A stretch of DNA of 64,000 bases from Camellia lanceoleosa (taxonomy: Eukaryota > Streptophyta > Magnoliopsida > Ericales > Theaceae), in assembly GCA_025200525.1 (NCBI GenBank), contig CM045759.1, forward strand, positions 1,798,001-1,862,000, read 5' to 3'. Made by a program: the position numbers and the translations under genes. The notes under the pieces were generated by a model, which was not told the origin of the DNA, did not search any database, and saw nothing but the letters and a program-made list of their open reading frames with translations. Below, one piece after another: positions 10,951 to 24,161 of the stretch. Position 1 is the stretch's first letter. Each line of letters begins with the position of its first letter.

Positions 10951-12130
10951 TTCAAACTTGATTGAAACATCAAAACAAACTGGGTGTGCAAAAAGTTGTA
11001 GAATTTTCATTGATGTAAAGATAAATAAAGGTAGAACAATCATCTTCTGTAGCAACTTGCCATGCAAATTTTGAACAAGCATTCTTATCTGATCATTCTC
11101 AAAAGGTCTCGTGGTCATCATCTAGGCTTTGGCCTTCTATCTTGTCACAAACTCAGAGAAAGCCTCCTTCGACTCTTGACGGGTTGCCTCGAGATCACGA
11201 GTTGTGACCTTAATCTATGTATTGTAAGAGTACTGAGCAATGAAGGCTTTGGCTATCTCCTCTCAATTTTGTTTGACAAAATTTTCGAACTTAGCATACC
11301 AAATGGCCACTATACTCGACATGGTGTGACCAAAGAGAGATAGCTTCTGTGGTCTAGTTGAGCCCATCGGCTGCAAGATATCAAAAAGCAATCGCAAATA
11401 GACCATCAGATCTCTAGAGCTGTCAAAACGATCAATATACGGCATCTTAAACTGATTCGGCAATATAACTGTAAAATCAGTGTATCCATCTTCTATGTTC
11501 GGAATGGAGTTAACCCCTTGTGCTCTCTTGAACAAATTCTCTAATTTATTGACTTTGAGCGCAGTTGGATCGATTTCGAATTGAAATGGTGCCTCGGTCT
11601 GATAAACCGGTGCTTTGGAAGCTTGTGCGGGGATTGGCTCTATTGGATTGCCCTGGTTTTCTTGGACATTGGCAGTATTAGTAGTGGCACCGAGCACAGG
11701 GATAGTTGCGGTGCGTACATGTGATGTAGAGGTCGCTGTTAGCTGCGGTTGCTATTATTGTAGCCTAGTTATAACCTTGGCATGACGAACGTAACCTCGG
11801 CAATGACTTGGGTCATCTTGTAGTGTAGTGTTTCAACTGTCTGTTACAAATGATGTATTAGTTCCTCTATACTGGCCGAGGGATACTGTGCCATTGGAAT
11901 AGGTGACTGGTCTTGTGCTGGGATGGAAGTAGATGATTATTCCTGAACCGGACTGGACACAGGTGAACCGAGGGGTGACTGTTGCAGGAACTGGACTGGT
12001 GAATTTTATCTAATCCTCCTTCGCGTTGTAATCGGCGACAGTGAAGCAAACACTGGTTACCCCTGAACTAGGTCCCTGACCTTACAAAGTCTATCGACAC
12101 GAGTCCAGAGTACCCCGGGGGATATTGGAG
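10951..12130 (-). pseudogene. Gag remnant, Tat-like
   Basis: Minus-strand frames encode a recognisable plant gag. The N-terminal linker is rich in Q, S and P (11700-12050, stops present). Then comes FKMPYIDRFDSSRDLMVYLR, then SLFGHTMSSIVAIWYAKFEN, then a QYSYNT...TRDLEATRQE...SFSEFV-like stretch near 11120-11250, and finally KLLQKMIVLPL. The reading ends at 10951 without a zinc knuckle or protease. The part 11263-11697 is open; elsewhere stops and shifts occur. Confidence 0.75.
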
Positions 12131-15100
12131 CCTTCTGAAGTTATGGTTCCAAGACTACCTAGCAAAAGAGAAAACAGACAGCACCTCAGCCCAATTTCAC
12201 TAGAACATATATGATCACAGCTAAGTGACGGTACTCCCTACTTAATTCTTCCTCAAAACAGATACCAACTGTACCACTAATATGAAACACCCCTGTACAG
12301 TTTCACTGTAAAGCACATACCAAGTAAAGAGAGTCAAAACACCCCTATGGGGTAGGGTTACCCTGTCCTAACTTTTGGCATGGTTTAGGGTTTTACTACT
12401 TCAAGCAAATAGTTTCACAAAATCCTGCACAAGGGTGAGCATCCTGTCCTAGTTTAGAACAGCCTCTATGGCTTTTCTATATGTAACTAGGCCAAATGGT
12501 CAAAATAGGGGTACCTCAACAAGACTACCTAATATACCTCTTATACCTAACATCGAGAAGTGAAAGGAGGATCAAACGATATAGTAGTAGTTTAAATCCA
12601 AGGGTTGTGTTTTCAACATGGCAGAGCCTACGACCGATCAGCCTTTTGGCAAGCTTTTAGGAAAGCCTCCGACAAACCTTCCAGGAATAGCAAATAGCAA
12701 ACACAATGACTTACGCACACCAATGTAAACACTGTAGCTCGAATTTTTGTGCTCCTTTCAGATATGACTAGCCTTACAGTTCAAACTCCCATGGTTCTGA
12801 ATCTGATTTCACAAGTGCAATGTGAAATAGATAAAAGCAAATAAGTCCAAATCCAACTAATCTTTTGGAAAATCGATTTTGAATCAAATGCCAAAAATGG
12901 ACTGCTTTGCCAAATTTTAGAGTCGCCACCTAAATATTTTTGAGAAATTTAGGAAACCCGAGACTCATGCCAAAGGTCACTTATCCGTCATTACCAAAGT
13001 GTCTCGGCTGGGGAACTTAGGTACGAGAGGGGAAGGTCATGAATTGAGCACCCCACTCGCCCAATCAAAGATCGGCCTCTATTAATCATAATGTGATTCT
13101 TATTTACATTATATGCTCTTGTTTCGATTATTAGGCTAACCATACTATGTGATGCGCACACAAGTATAGACTAATTTGTAAAAACTGGAACATTTTGATT
13201 CATGTTTGTTTTGAAAAATGTTTGAATATGTACCACTTGAAAAAGTGATCTTATATATATATTACTCGAATTATTCCAATTTAAGCAATTAGCCTTCATC
13301 TACAGGCATTCAAGAGTTATATCAATTAAGCACTTAGCCTCATGATAATCACGCTCTGCATGGCAACAATTACACACATGCAATATACTAAAGCAATAAA
13401 ACCTCACCTAGAACTCTAAGGCAAGCCAAACAAAGAAAAATAATTAAAAAAATGCATTTTCCTAACTAATGTGATATGACTAATGCAACACATGTGATAT
13501 GCAACTAATAAGCTCGGCTACTAGTTATGACATTTGAAATAACTTGATAGCATGCAGTTTCAACATGTATTCAACAAAGTACATAAACTACAATGTTTTG
13601 TTTAGAAAGATGAGACAACTCTCATGTGTGCAAAATAAATAGATGCAAACATGGGAAATGCTAAAAGAAACATGATATTTTATTCTATTCATCATAAGCG
13701 GATAAATAAAAAGGAGAAAGACGTGGGTTGGAAGACATACACATTATTACAGATTGGCGCTCGCACAAGAGAGTCTAAATAAATAAATTAGCTAAGCTAC
13801 TTAACTAATTATTACAAACCAAATGAAATAAATTAACTATACTAGCTAATTATTACAACACCATGAACTACTTTAGCTAATTAAATAAGTACAACATAAA
13901 ATTAACTAGGTATTCTACTTAGTTTAATACAAAAACTAACCAGCTAATTACAATGCACAACTAATTAGCTAATTAATTAACTATTATAAGCCACGGGAAA
14001 TAAGGGTTGACTCAGGTATGCATGCGGATTTTCACCCGAAAAAGTCCTCTGTTTTGCTGCCAGAATGCCTCTGTTGCACAGTTAAAAAATTGCACTATTT
14101 TTTTCACCTCGGTCTTTGCTCTACTCTGCTGGAAAAAAAGGACACTACATGGCTGGAAAAAATGGCCAGCAACCTAGAAATAGTGGCCTGCCATCTAGTA
14201 AAAGTGGTCTGCCGCCCACTAATATTGGTTCTTTCTTACTGCAACAGAGAACAAACAAAGCACAAATAGAGCATTCTCAAGGGATGTTTGTCCATCCTGT
14301 CTCTCCTTATCATCAAATAGTTCAAAGGAGATATAGGCTCGATTCGCAAGCCATCAATCAGTGCAATTGCATTGCATGATGACTTATGAATCAAGGGACA
14401 CAATTTCAATAAATGGTAAGGAAAGACTAACAAAACCTCCTTCCTATCATGGATTGATCAAGGAAAGTGGTTGATCTTGGAAACTTCAACCATTTCATCA
14501 CTAACAAGTATGAAATGACTTATGTCTCCATGTATTCAATTAACGTCCGATTAAACACCAAATTATTTTATTATCTTGGTCCATTTTAACCCCAATTTTT
14601 TTTACCTCTTTTAAATTACATTCCATTCATTAGTCAATTAAGTCCAAAAATGAGCATTAAGTCCACTAATGGAAAGAAATGTCAAACAAATAGTTATTTT
14701 AGACATGAGAGAGATGTCATGTCATTGATAATGAACCTCCGAAGAGATTAAACCATTAAGCACAACGACCTCAATCTCAAGCTTAAACAATCCATCGGTT
14801 GAAACAACTCTCAAAGCAAATGAAAAATCAAGAAATGAGGGAGGTTGCAGAGATGCTTAGAGGTGAACACAAGTATGGAAAGTAAGAAATAAATGCTATC
14901 AACTCAAATACATTGGTGGCTAAGGCCTAAACCACCAAGCCTATGAGGACCATTACACTACAAGCATACTATACAAAGCTTAGATGAAATAAACACCTCA
15001 AAACAGTCCTAAATTAAACTAAAACGGTGCTGGAATTAATGTAAAAAAAAGATAAAAAAGTAAGCAAAAATAATGGAGAATGTAAGCTAGTAAACAAACA

Positions 15101-15548
15101 TGAGGAGAAATGGCTAACCCCTCTATTTTTTGGACCCCAAAACCACATTTTTAGCCTCTAAAAGCCTCTAAAAATTAGTAGTAAAAAGCTCAAAAAGAGT
15201 TGAGAAAAAAATGGGAAATACAAAGGCAAAAGCTTAGAGAACAAGGTTCAAAGAATGGTGGTTAACCCCTTCACCTTTGGTAGCTTTAAACCACAAATTT
15301 CTACCCATAAAAATAGTGTAAAAATAATTCAAAATCAGCAAAAAAAGATAGAAAACAAGTAGTGTCAAGATGCTCAAAATTATACCTCTTGAAGCAAGGC
15401 AACTCTTTTGTTAACAAACCCACAAGTTCTTACTCTCAATGGCTGAAATTTGAACTCAATAATCTCAGCAAGGAGAGCTCCAATATTGGTTTAGGAAGTG
15501 TTTGGATAAGGTGTGTGTGTTGCAAGATAGATAGATAGAGAGAGAGAG

Positions 15549-15599
<51 letters not shown>

Positions 15600-16371
15600 G
15601 AGATTTTCAAGAATTTGGCCTTTTGGAATTTTTTGTAACCCAAAAACATGAGGGTTAGCCTTGTATATATAGAAAAACAGCCTCTCAAATCGAAAATATC
15701 TATAGAGGAACAGCTGGAGCTTTTGGGGGACAGCTAAAAACAAATATCTGTGTTTTATACAAGTGGCCGGTAAGCCACTATTAGTGGGCGGCCGACCACA
15801 AAAATCTACTTCTAAATCCGATTTTAAATGGGCATATCTCACTCATCTAGACTCAGTTTTATGTTTTTCTTAAGTCTAAATTGAAGCCCCAGAAGTCTAG
15901 TTTACAATGGTTATAGCCTTATATCTAAATTATAATTGTGCAAAGAGATATGCCTATTTTAGTGAAGGTTACTCATTTTTGTCATAACTGATCAATGCCC
16001 AACTTCTTCCCCAACTAGTTTTTTTTCCCTTTCCTCCTATTTTCTTCAACTTCAAACCTATAAATAAGATGTTTTTTTAAGATTTTTCAAAGATTTCACA
16101 TTCTTTCTATTTATTTCCACTTTGTCCTTATTCAATTTACCAAAAAGTGTAATATTTTGAACGAAATGCGAGCCTCAGAACATCGTAGAAACATTTGAAA
16201 AAGTGGGTTTTAAGGTCTAAAATAGTTTTGGTCCAAAATAGGGTGTAAGGTTGGGATTTAGAAGCTGTTCTTGTTGAAGAAATCAAACGTTTGTACAGCA
16301 TAACTTTCATCATCGAGTGATCAACTTGTAGTGCCCAAGTCTTAAGGGTGGTCAAAAATGGGATGTCTACA
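12131..16371 (-). repeat. LTR and leader of the truncated gypsy element
   Basis: No coding potential was recognised. The block GAGTCGCCACCTAAATATTT at about 12920 and the CCAAAGTGTCTCGGCTGGGG block near 13000 are familiar from plant gypsy LTR/leader sequences. On the minus strand TGGCGACTC at 12920-12928 may be the primer site, which would place the LTR at roughly 12930-16371. The exact inner boundary is not clear to me. The stretch 13400-15460 is A-rich with many short ATTAGCTAA-type runs. Confidence 0.55.
15523..15595. repeat. GATA then GA microsatellite
   Basis: A short run of GATA units passes into about 30 GA dinucleotides broken by one AAA. It lies inside the LTR of the truncated gypsy element. 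Confidence 0.95.
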
Positions 16372-16376
16372 ATGCA

Positions 16377-17971
16377 AATATCAATTCTTCTTGTTCGCCA
16401 GGGCCTTCTACTTAATTTTGTTAGTCATGAAAACTTGCTTGGCCAACTGATCCTGCTCGGTACTTATCTCAACCAGCTGCGCCCTCAATTCTTTCAACTC
16501 GGCGTCCTTCGCATTATTATCAGCAATGGCTGCTTTGGTAGTCTTTCTCAACTCCATCACTCGCGAATGCGCCATTTGAATTTTTTGCACAGCCTGCGAA
16601 ACATGTTGGATGTTAGGAAAATCAAGCAAATAATTGAAACATAAAGAAGAAAACTAAAGACTTACAACTCACCAGAACCAGAGACTTAGTGGCCGACCTG
16701 ATGGCCTTCAGGTTCGTGAGCTGTTTATGCCTCTCTATGTTGACAGGAAGGCAGAGACCCTTAGCCAGGTTGAAGGCCAATTGGTGGTCCTTGTCAGCGC
16801 AAACCGAGATTGTTGTGGTTATAACTCGGCCCTTGTAAGTCAAGACCGATGCCCACACCGAGGGGGAGGTTGGCCTGCTCGGTCCGGCTACCCTCTAGAG
16901 AAGTATCCAAATTGAAATGCTCAGTAGTTCACTGCTCGGTCTCTTCTTTGTCTACCTGGCGTTGCTTGGTGGGTGCAGTTTGGGCCCTTTTACTAGGCTA
17001 AGATGAAGACGCCCTGGTTATGGGTAGGGTAACAACAACCGCCCTCCTTTTTTCGATAGGCTACTAGTCGATCTCAGCACCCGCACGTGCTGAAGAAGCT
17101 TGTTCGGTGATGAAGGCCCTCAGTGCTCTTTCTTGGCCATATCTTGTTCTTCGGTTAAAGGAATGAGATTGATTTCAAGAAAAGTTGGATCAGGTTCTAG
17201 TGAAGGCTCTAAAAGGATGTCTGTAACCTTACTTTTTCATTTGTCGCTATATCAATAGGTCTGCTCGATGTTGAGTAGATTGATTCAATCCCATTGTTTG
17301 TATCTCAATGCAGTGCAGAGAGTGTCTTGGTTTGCATATGCATAATTCTCTTTTAAAAGGTTCAGCTTTTGCAAAGAAAAATCAACAATAGTTAGCTCGA
17401 CAAAGAGGCAACAAAACGACTGAGCTAAAACAAGTAAAGTCGTGCTACCCATACCGGTCATCCTTTTATTACGGTTAATGTCATAGCCCGACACTAAAGC
17501 CTCTTGCTCCTCATAATTGCTAGAGACCCAAAGAAAATAGTTATTGTGCAAGTCTTTGTCTGGCGTTCTTTTGACAATCTTCTCACGGCCTCTTTTTACT
17601 TTTAATTAATAGCACCAACCATCGTCTATCTAGCCTAAAGAGTATTGGCGGAATAGTTCAGCTAGGCCTAGGTTGATGTCTAGACGGCAGATTATCTTGG
17701 CTATATCGTTTATTATCCTGTAGGTGTTGATGGAAAGTTGAGTTGGGCAAAGTCTTGTTTGCCTCGGGAATTCACAGATTAAGGGTTGGATTGGGAAACG
17801 TAGTCCACCCTCTACTATAGATAGCACAGTGAAGGGGCAAAATCCAATTTTTTCATAAGGTATTATGTCTTGCTCGGCTAGTGTGAAGTGTACATCGTCT
17901 AAAATATTGTAGTCCTTATGAAATTCGGCTATGGCGTGTGGGGAGCTCACCATGAAGCAGTACTTGCCCAT
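16377..17971 (-). pseudogene. Antisense ORF, 'putative gypsy type transposon' family
   Basis: On the minus strand, opposite to the integrase of its own element, a start at 17971 (MGKYCFMVSSPHAIAEFHKD...) opens about 113 codons. These contain DYNILDDVHFT and SIVEGGLRFPIQPLICEF, the same layout as 40118-40461. I place it in the Pfam family described as putative gypsy type transposon (PF04195, from memory). The middle (16900-17620) is broken. The C-terminal part has FNLAKGLCLPVNIERHKQ followed by a phase-0 intron (16594-16672, GTGAGT...CGCAG, 79 bp) and then a coiled-coil-like stretch (AVQKIQMAHSRVMELRK...LKELRAQL). The function of these proteins is unknown. Confidence 0.75.
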
Positions 17972-19025
17972 GGGAACTGCTCTTAAGTTAATATATTAGT
18001 GGGTTTGCTCAGCTTCTCAATGCGACTGCAGGCTGGTGTGTGTTTGCTCCGCCAAATGACGTCGCCAAGGGGCAATGGTGAAAGTGTGCCTAACAAAGCC
18101 TAGTTGAGTCTGCACGGTCAAAAATGAATTGTGTTATGCTCAAGTGACTGACCGAGCTAAAACAATAGTGTAAATTAAGTATAGAGTGTAACGAAGCTTT
18201 AAGCAGGTTGCTCAGTTGAGAGAACATACGAACATTGTTTTTAGTTCGGTTATTGAGCTGGGTGTGTTGAGCTATAGTAGTTCAGTTTGCGATGAAAACA
18301 TGCAAGAATTCAATTCAGTTCAGAGTTTGAGCAAGGTTTTAGCTTGGCTCCAAAATACGAGAAAGGATTTAGCTCGCTGGGAACAAGCAAGCAAGGTGTT
18401 AGCTCAATTAGATATTGTTTTTGCCCGGTTCAATGTATAAGCAATGTTCTTAGCTTAAGTCAAGGTGATAGCAAGGTTTTAGCTTGGCCTCACTAGCGAG
18501 CAAGGTGTTAGCTCGACCGTGGTAGTGAGTGAAATTCTTAGCTCGGTTAGTTTCTTAAATATACCACAAACACGAGGTTTACTTGATTCTGGAGCGATTT
18601 TGGATCGAAACACAAGCTCTTAATCAGTTTTTGCCCATATTGTTTGACATTCATCCCAACAAGTGGGAGTTTACGGGTGTATTAAGTCCTAAGTCAATTC
18701 TGAGCCTAATTTTATAGTTGTTTCAGTGATTAAGAGTGCTATAATACTAGTCATGGCTGTGGACAATAGGATAACAGGACAAAAAAGCCTAGAACGTGAA
18801 GAATAATATGAATTTTAAGGGAAGATGTAGAACAATATGGAGAACTTACTAATTTGGACTTTTGGAGTGATTCCGATTAGGATGATGAATAGTGTAACCT
18901 ACAAGGAATATGTGTGGGTTATATATATGTTGAAGGCAAAAAGGCGCGATGATTCAAATTTTGAGAGAATGTGCACAACGGCTATAACAGTGGTATGGGC
19001 TTAGTGGGGGCAAGCCACGTATCCC
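17972..19025. other. Leader of the antisense ORF, with repeats
   Basis: No gene was recognised. From 18310 to 18545 an AGCAAGGTTTTAGCTYGG-like phrase recurs at uneven spacing, probably a decayed tandem array. Near 19010-19042 the minus strand carries GACACGTC and ATACGTGGC, ACGT-core motifs that fit a plant promoter and have a counterpart (GACACGTGGC) at 39718-39727 before the other antisense ORF. GTGGGGGCAAG at about 19004-19014 could be the polypurine tract of the host element. Confidence 0.45.
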
Positions 19026-19946
19026 ATGAAGAACGACGTGTCAAAGTGGTTGGTAAACGTGCTGTATGACTAATGAGACCTCTAGAGACCGAGTAGGCTA
19101 TGCGACCGAGCAACTTTATTGGCTCGGCAAGGTTGAGTATTTTAGTTCAGCTGAGGAGAGTAATCCCATTTACGTATTTTAGATGGAATTAAGGGGCATT
19201 TGAGAGGGTAATTTGTGTACCCAAATTAGGCCGAGCTAAGTGGAAGTGGATTTGAAGTTTGGACCGAGCTATGTCTTGGAGTTAGCTTGGTTTTGGGCCG
19301 AACAGAAGCTAGACCGGTCAAAGATAATTGATCGGACTAGTAAATGATCACATATTCTTGGACCTAGCTATTTTCTAGTGGCGGTCAACGTTTTGACCGA
19401 GCTACAAGGAAAGGTGGTCAAATGGAACTAAGGAGTAAACTTTGACCGAGTTAGGAGGAGAGCTGAGCAATGTCAGCATGGTGGCGCGTTATGCAAACAT
19501 TGCACAGCGCTGCATGTTGCACGGCTAAGATAGTGGCAGACGAAGTAAAAGTAATCCTGTTGCACGGCGGAAAGCCGAGCAAAGAGTTGTATTATTTCAC
19601 TTAGCTTGCAACGAGGATGGTGTTAAAGGATAAGTATTATCCTTTAGGAATGTAATTGCTAAGAGAACTCTACAAAAAGGAGAGTTAGAATTCTGCTAAG
19701 ATTGTGCCATGCAAAATCTACAAAAGCTTATGCCAAACCCTCATCTCAGGCATTGCAATTATTATTCTCGAATTTACAAAGCTTTTGCTTTCTTGGTCTA
19801 CTTGTTAACTTAGGCATCGAAAGAGTTTCTGGCACACACCCGTCGGCCAACTCACGTTTGTGATTTCAGGTGTTATGACGACGTTTGGAAGCGCGCAAAC
19901 TTGATCAACAAAATTATACGAGTGAAGATTATTTCATGCATGTACA

Positions 19947-19955
<9 letters not shown>
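19026..19955 (+). repeat. 3' LTR of the plus-strand Tat-type element
   Basis: The right end is TGCATGTACA at 19955. From about 19100 it matches the inverted copy at 8321-9330. It includes CCGAGCTAA-type repeats and a block ending GACGACGTTTGGA. The left boundary is uncertain: I place it after the possible polypurine tract near 19010. A (TA)n/(GT)n run follows at 19950-19978. Confidence 0.6.
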
Positions 19956-19978
<23 letters not shown>

Positions 19979-22013
19979 ATTAACAACAGAATTCAAGTTA
20001 CTTATTCGAGTTACTTGGATTTCTCTTGTTGTGCCCTCTGAATTTTATTTGAGCTAAGAAATTTTATCACAAGCCTTGGCCAAGTTTAAAATTATACTGC
20101 CCAAGACCTATACGTTTTCGGGATATCATCAGGTCGCCTGGTTAGGCTCTCCCAATTTGCACTCCTTAATGATGTGTGTCAATAGAGGAGGGATGCTAAT
20201 ATGAAGGTGCAAAAAATATTTGCGTCGAGGTAACCATTGCTAATTAATCGAGACCACTATAGATGTCTTTTACGTTGACCTTGCTGTGGTTGCCAAAGGT
20301 CCAAAAACATACATTCTTTTTTTGTTTCAGTTTTTAGAATTTATTTTTTCATTTTTCATATTTATTTGTTTTCACTTAATTTTTTTTTTAATATTTTAAG
20401 TAAATTTTTTAATTTTATAGACAAACCTAACATAAATATACTTAAAATGTATAATATTTATGAAAAAAAATCACTAAATACCAAAAATAAAAACATACGA
20501 ATATTAGTACATTTTTTGTATTTTTTTGTATTTATTAGCTTTTTAAAATAATTTTTCATAAATATTTTTCTATTTAAATACATCTAAGTAAGGTAAATCT
20601 AAAAAAGTAAAAAAATTGCTTAAAATTTTAAAAATATTTATTAAAAACAAAAAAAAAACACAAAAAATAAAAAAACTCAATTTTTAAAAAATTGAATTCA
20701 GAAAACTACAACTAAACACACTATTAGATATCATTTGTGGTGACTTTTATGTTATTGCACTATTTTTTTGCAACCACTCTATCTCTGCCGCGAATAGTCT
20801 ATAGCTTGCAACACTTCCTCATTGGCGATCATATGTCGTGCCATTACACAGACCCAAAAAAAAAACTATTATTTGCATTGGATACTAACGCAAAAAATAA
20901 ATAAATAAATAAAATACAGAAATCCCTTTTCTTGTAGTGTAATTATAAATTGGTCAGTGTTATTCACAAACTACCGGTAAAATGTGACATAAGATAGATT
21001 AAAATAATATTAAAAGAAATGAAAGAAATTTAAACATGGTAGCAGCCGATGAATCAGTGTAATTTATTAAAGAAACAAGGACTCAAAAAAATTTAAAATT
21101 TTTAATACATAGATTGATGCATGGTGGCCAATTTCTCCTCGTGACAAAATGAGACAAAGTTTTTCTACATTAAAATCAAATTATATATGCAATTTGTTAA
21201 TATAATATTCCATGTCAAAACCAGCCATGCTATATAACCCATATGCTAGCTGGTTTTAATGTAAAATCAATTTACTTAATTTTTTATGTTTTCATTTGCT
21301 GAGGTCATCAAAACAACGATTTTACTTAATTAAAGCAGAGAAAGGAAAACATCAAGCAGAAAAGTACATAGGTTAACACTGATCATTATAAATGTTTTAT
21401 TTTAATTCAAGTTGCTTGGTTCATCACATTGGCAAAGACCTTCCATGTTGTCTCTATTAGTTAGTTAATTTTTGCATTGTTTGATTGTTAATTGTCAATT
21501 TTAGAGTAAACAACTCCATATATTTAATACATTCCACAATAGCATGCTAATTATTGCTCTTTTCTTACAATGGAAATTTGCTACATTTTTAATTTCAAAG
21601 GGAGTTAGTTGAGTTTCACATCTCAAACCTAGCAACTTATGAAGATATCGACAAGAATCGACCCATGATTTTAACATAAGGGAGGTGAACAATTATAACA
21701 AAAAAAAATTAAAAAGAACATATGAATTAAAACATTAATTTTAGAGGTATAATAAGTAAAAACAAGCTAGAATTTTTTAATTATTTATGTACCAAATCAG
21801 TAATTGCGAGACAATTTAGTAATCACAAGACAATTTATGTACCAAATCTATGGCTTGTACTAAAATAGTAATTGTTCAATTCATGTGCCAATCAAAAATG
21901 GTTGGGACCGCCAAAGTTAGTGACTCCCATGACTCTCAAAATGATGTGGACCAGTCATGTGTTTTTGTTTTTTTTATTTTTTTTTTCTTCTTTCTTGGAC
22001 CAATCACATGTGA
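19956..22013. other. AT-rich intergenic DNA
   Basis: No gene, RNA or intact element was recognised apart from the repeat at 20300-20715. Homopolymer runs and stop codons in all frames dominate. Confidence 0.6.
20300..20715 (+). repeat. AT-rich dispersed repeat, copy 1
   Basis: This block has an inverted relative at 38195-38620. Both contain CACTAAATACCAAAAATAAA (in opposite orientation), an ATTTAAATACATCTAAGTAAG-like phrase and a run ending AACTAAACACACT/AACCAAACAGAGT. It is likely a non-autonomous element of unknown class; I see no TSD. Confidence 0.6.
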
Positions 22014-22242
22014 GGCCTCGTTTGGGAACAGGCTAATTTAGTAACTTTTTGGCTAATTGGCTAAAAAGGTTGGTAAAAAAAACTTGTATGTTTGAGATGA
22101 CTTTTTGGCTAATTACGAAAAGATGTGCAAAAAGTAGAGAGAAAAGAGAATCTTTGACTTTTTGGTATGGGTTGTTGGCTTTTTGGCTAAAAATGTAACT
22201 TTTTGGCTAATTGGCTAATTTAGCCACTCCCCAAACGGGGCC
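22014..22242. mobile_element. MITE with GGCC(T/C)CGTTTGGG ends
   Basis: This 229-bp element has inverted ends: GGCCTCGTTTGGGAACAGG on the left and GGCCCCGTTTGGGGAGTGG read from the right. Both are followed inward by GCTAA(A/T)TTAG. The interior repeats TTTTTGGCTAA. The ends resemble plant PIF/Harbinger-type MITEs, but flanking TGA/TGG do not give a clean 3-bp TSD. Confidence 0.7.
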
Positions 22243-22640
22243 TGGGGATTGTGGGTGTTGTATTTTTGAGAGTTTGTAGCATTGTTGTGTACCAATTTAT
22301 GTACTAAGTCTTGTAATAAATTCATAAGAGAAATTAATTTCTTTTGTTACATTTTGTTTTTTTTTTTTTAATTTTATACTTTGAAGTCACGTGTCTTAAA
22401 TAGAGAGAGGGATAGCCACTTAAATTTTCTTATAAAAAAAAAATTACAAGGTCAAGTCTGAAATTATTATGATTTGGATGTGACATTTTGTTTTGTTGAC
22501 TTTTTAATCTATTTTGTCTTTTTATGACTATTTTAACCCAAACCATTTATGCTAAACAAAACCGTAATACTAAAAGTCACACAAGTTCGTGAGTTTAATG
22601 ATAAATGCATAGGAAAATATTTGCAAAATCCCAAATCACT

Positions 22641-22800
22641 TTGTATGTATATATGTATAGTCTTACTCAAAACAGTTGACATCAAACCACCCACTCCATA
22701 ATACATATTACATAATAGGTTAGATGAAAGAATTACTCTGTATGTATATATGTATAGTCTTACTCAAAACAGTTAACATCAAACCACCCACTCCTTAATA
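22641..22800. repeat. Tandem duplication, ~97-bp period
   Basis: GTATGTATATATGTATAGTC, followed by TTACTCAAAACAGT and CATCAAACCACCCACTCC, occurs at 22643 and again at 22740 with very few differences. The spacer holds a short AT-rich stretch. Confidence 0.85.
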
Positions 22801-23567
22801 GTGAATATAAGAAAATCAACTTGTTTGACATTACGTTCATTATAATGCAGCTTTAATTCTTTTTGAAACCTTCACTCTTATATTCGAGAAAGTTTTATGC
22901 ATATAATATCAGCAATATAAGCATTAAGATTTTGTATGCATAAGGCAATAAATTAATCACAAATTATTAATAAGAAGCACATTTTTATGCAATATGATAT
23001 AATTTAAACATCCTTACATAATTATTAAGGCAATGTTTTAATAATTTCCATGATGTGACACAAAATTGAATTGCTTTTAAGCTATAAACTTTTTTTTTTT
23101 TTTTGGTAGTAAAACATAAAATGCTTAAATTTTGAAAATTAATTTTAGTAGCACATGAAAACAATTTTGAAACAGATGTTAAAATTCAAATTCCATCAAT
23201 TAAAAATAATTAATTAATTACAAATTCATAATGAGAAATCACATTGTGCACCATAAGCACACCCTACTAATAACAACAATAATAGATATAAATGAAGTAG
23301 GTGGTTAATAATTTTCATGGAAGACACTTTTTTCAAGAGCTTTCAAAGGCAGGAACTTGAAGAGAGGCCATAATGGAATCAAGAGTGGCCAAGTATGACT
23401 TTTATTACATCCCAACCCAACTGCTCCAAGATATATGTCAGCATATATAAATGATAAATCCCGGTCAAGGGTAAGATTCTCACCTATTCTACTCTACTCT
23501 AGTTAATTTTTTTTCCCTTTTTTTATTTATTTATTTATTTATTTATTTTTCATGTACACCAACTTTA

Positions 23568-23934
23568 GGTCAAGTTTAGCATCTTTAAAAAAATTCAAAA
23601 AGTCAAAAAGTCACTATCCTATTTAAGTCACATCATCTTATTTAAGTCATATCACCTCTCTAACACATCACTTTAAACCCAATTCAAATCCAATCCATAT
23701 TTTATAAAAAATCAAAAAATACATTTATTTAGGCCAAGTTTGGCATCTTCAAAATAATCCAAAAAGTCAAAAAGTCACTATCTTATTTAAGTCACATCAT
23801 CTTATTTAAGTCACATCACCTCTCTAACACATCACTTCAAACCCAACCCAAATCTAACCCATATTTCATAAAAAGTCAAAAAGTACACTTATTTAGTCTT
23901 CCCAAACTTGGCCTTAATCTTCTCAAACTTGACC
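23568..23934. mobile_element. Tourist-like MITE, outer copy (interrupted)
   Basis: The ends GGTCAAGTTTAGC and (from the right) GGTCAAGTTTGAGAAG are flanked by TTA on both sides (23565-23567 and 23935-23937), the TSD expected of PIF/Harbinger MITEs. Removing the inner element and one TTA leaves 182 bp, the same size as the inner copy. The interior carries TTAAGTCACATCATC-like repeats. Confidence 0.85.
23732..23913. mobile_element. Tourist-like MITE, inner copy, 182 bp
   Basis: The ends GGCCAAGTTTGGC and (from the right) GGCCAAGTTTGGGAAG are flanked by TTA (23729-23731 and 23914-23916). It inserted at a TTA near the right end of a sister copy of the same family and length. The two sequences are about 90% alike by eye, so both come from one burst. 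Confidence 0.9.
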
Positions 23935-24161
23935 TTAGTTTCAAATCATCTCCAAGATATATGTCAGCATAATGAAACATGTATATTCAGTAGACTTTTG
24001 TTCAAGGTAAATGTCAAATCTTTTTTTAAAAAACAACGATAAATTATATTTTTTTACTCATATTTTACTTTGATCTTTTATTTTTTAATTATCATAAATA
24101 ATTTTTTGATTTTAACTTATATTTTAATATAATCCTTTCATCACTAACGGTTAAATATTTA

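Larger units (their letters stand above)
10951..16371 (-). mobile_element. Truncated gypsy element: LTR plus gag
   Basis: A minus-strand element whose right end (TGTAGACATCCCATTTTTG read on the minus strand from 16371) is a typical plant gypsy LTR start. It runs through LTR and leader (about 12130-16371) into gag (to 10951), where it stops in mid-gag. ATGCA occurs on both sides (10946-10950 and 16372-16376). Because the left end is not an LTR end, this may be chance or the mark of a truncated insertion. It separates the 61-bp array from the antisense ORF of the host Tat-type element. Confidence 0.65.
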
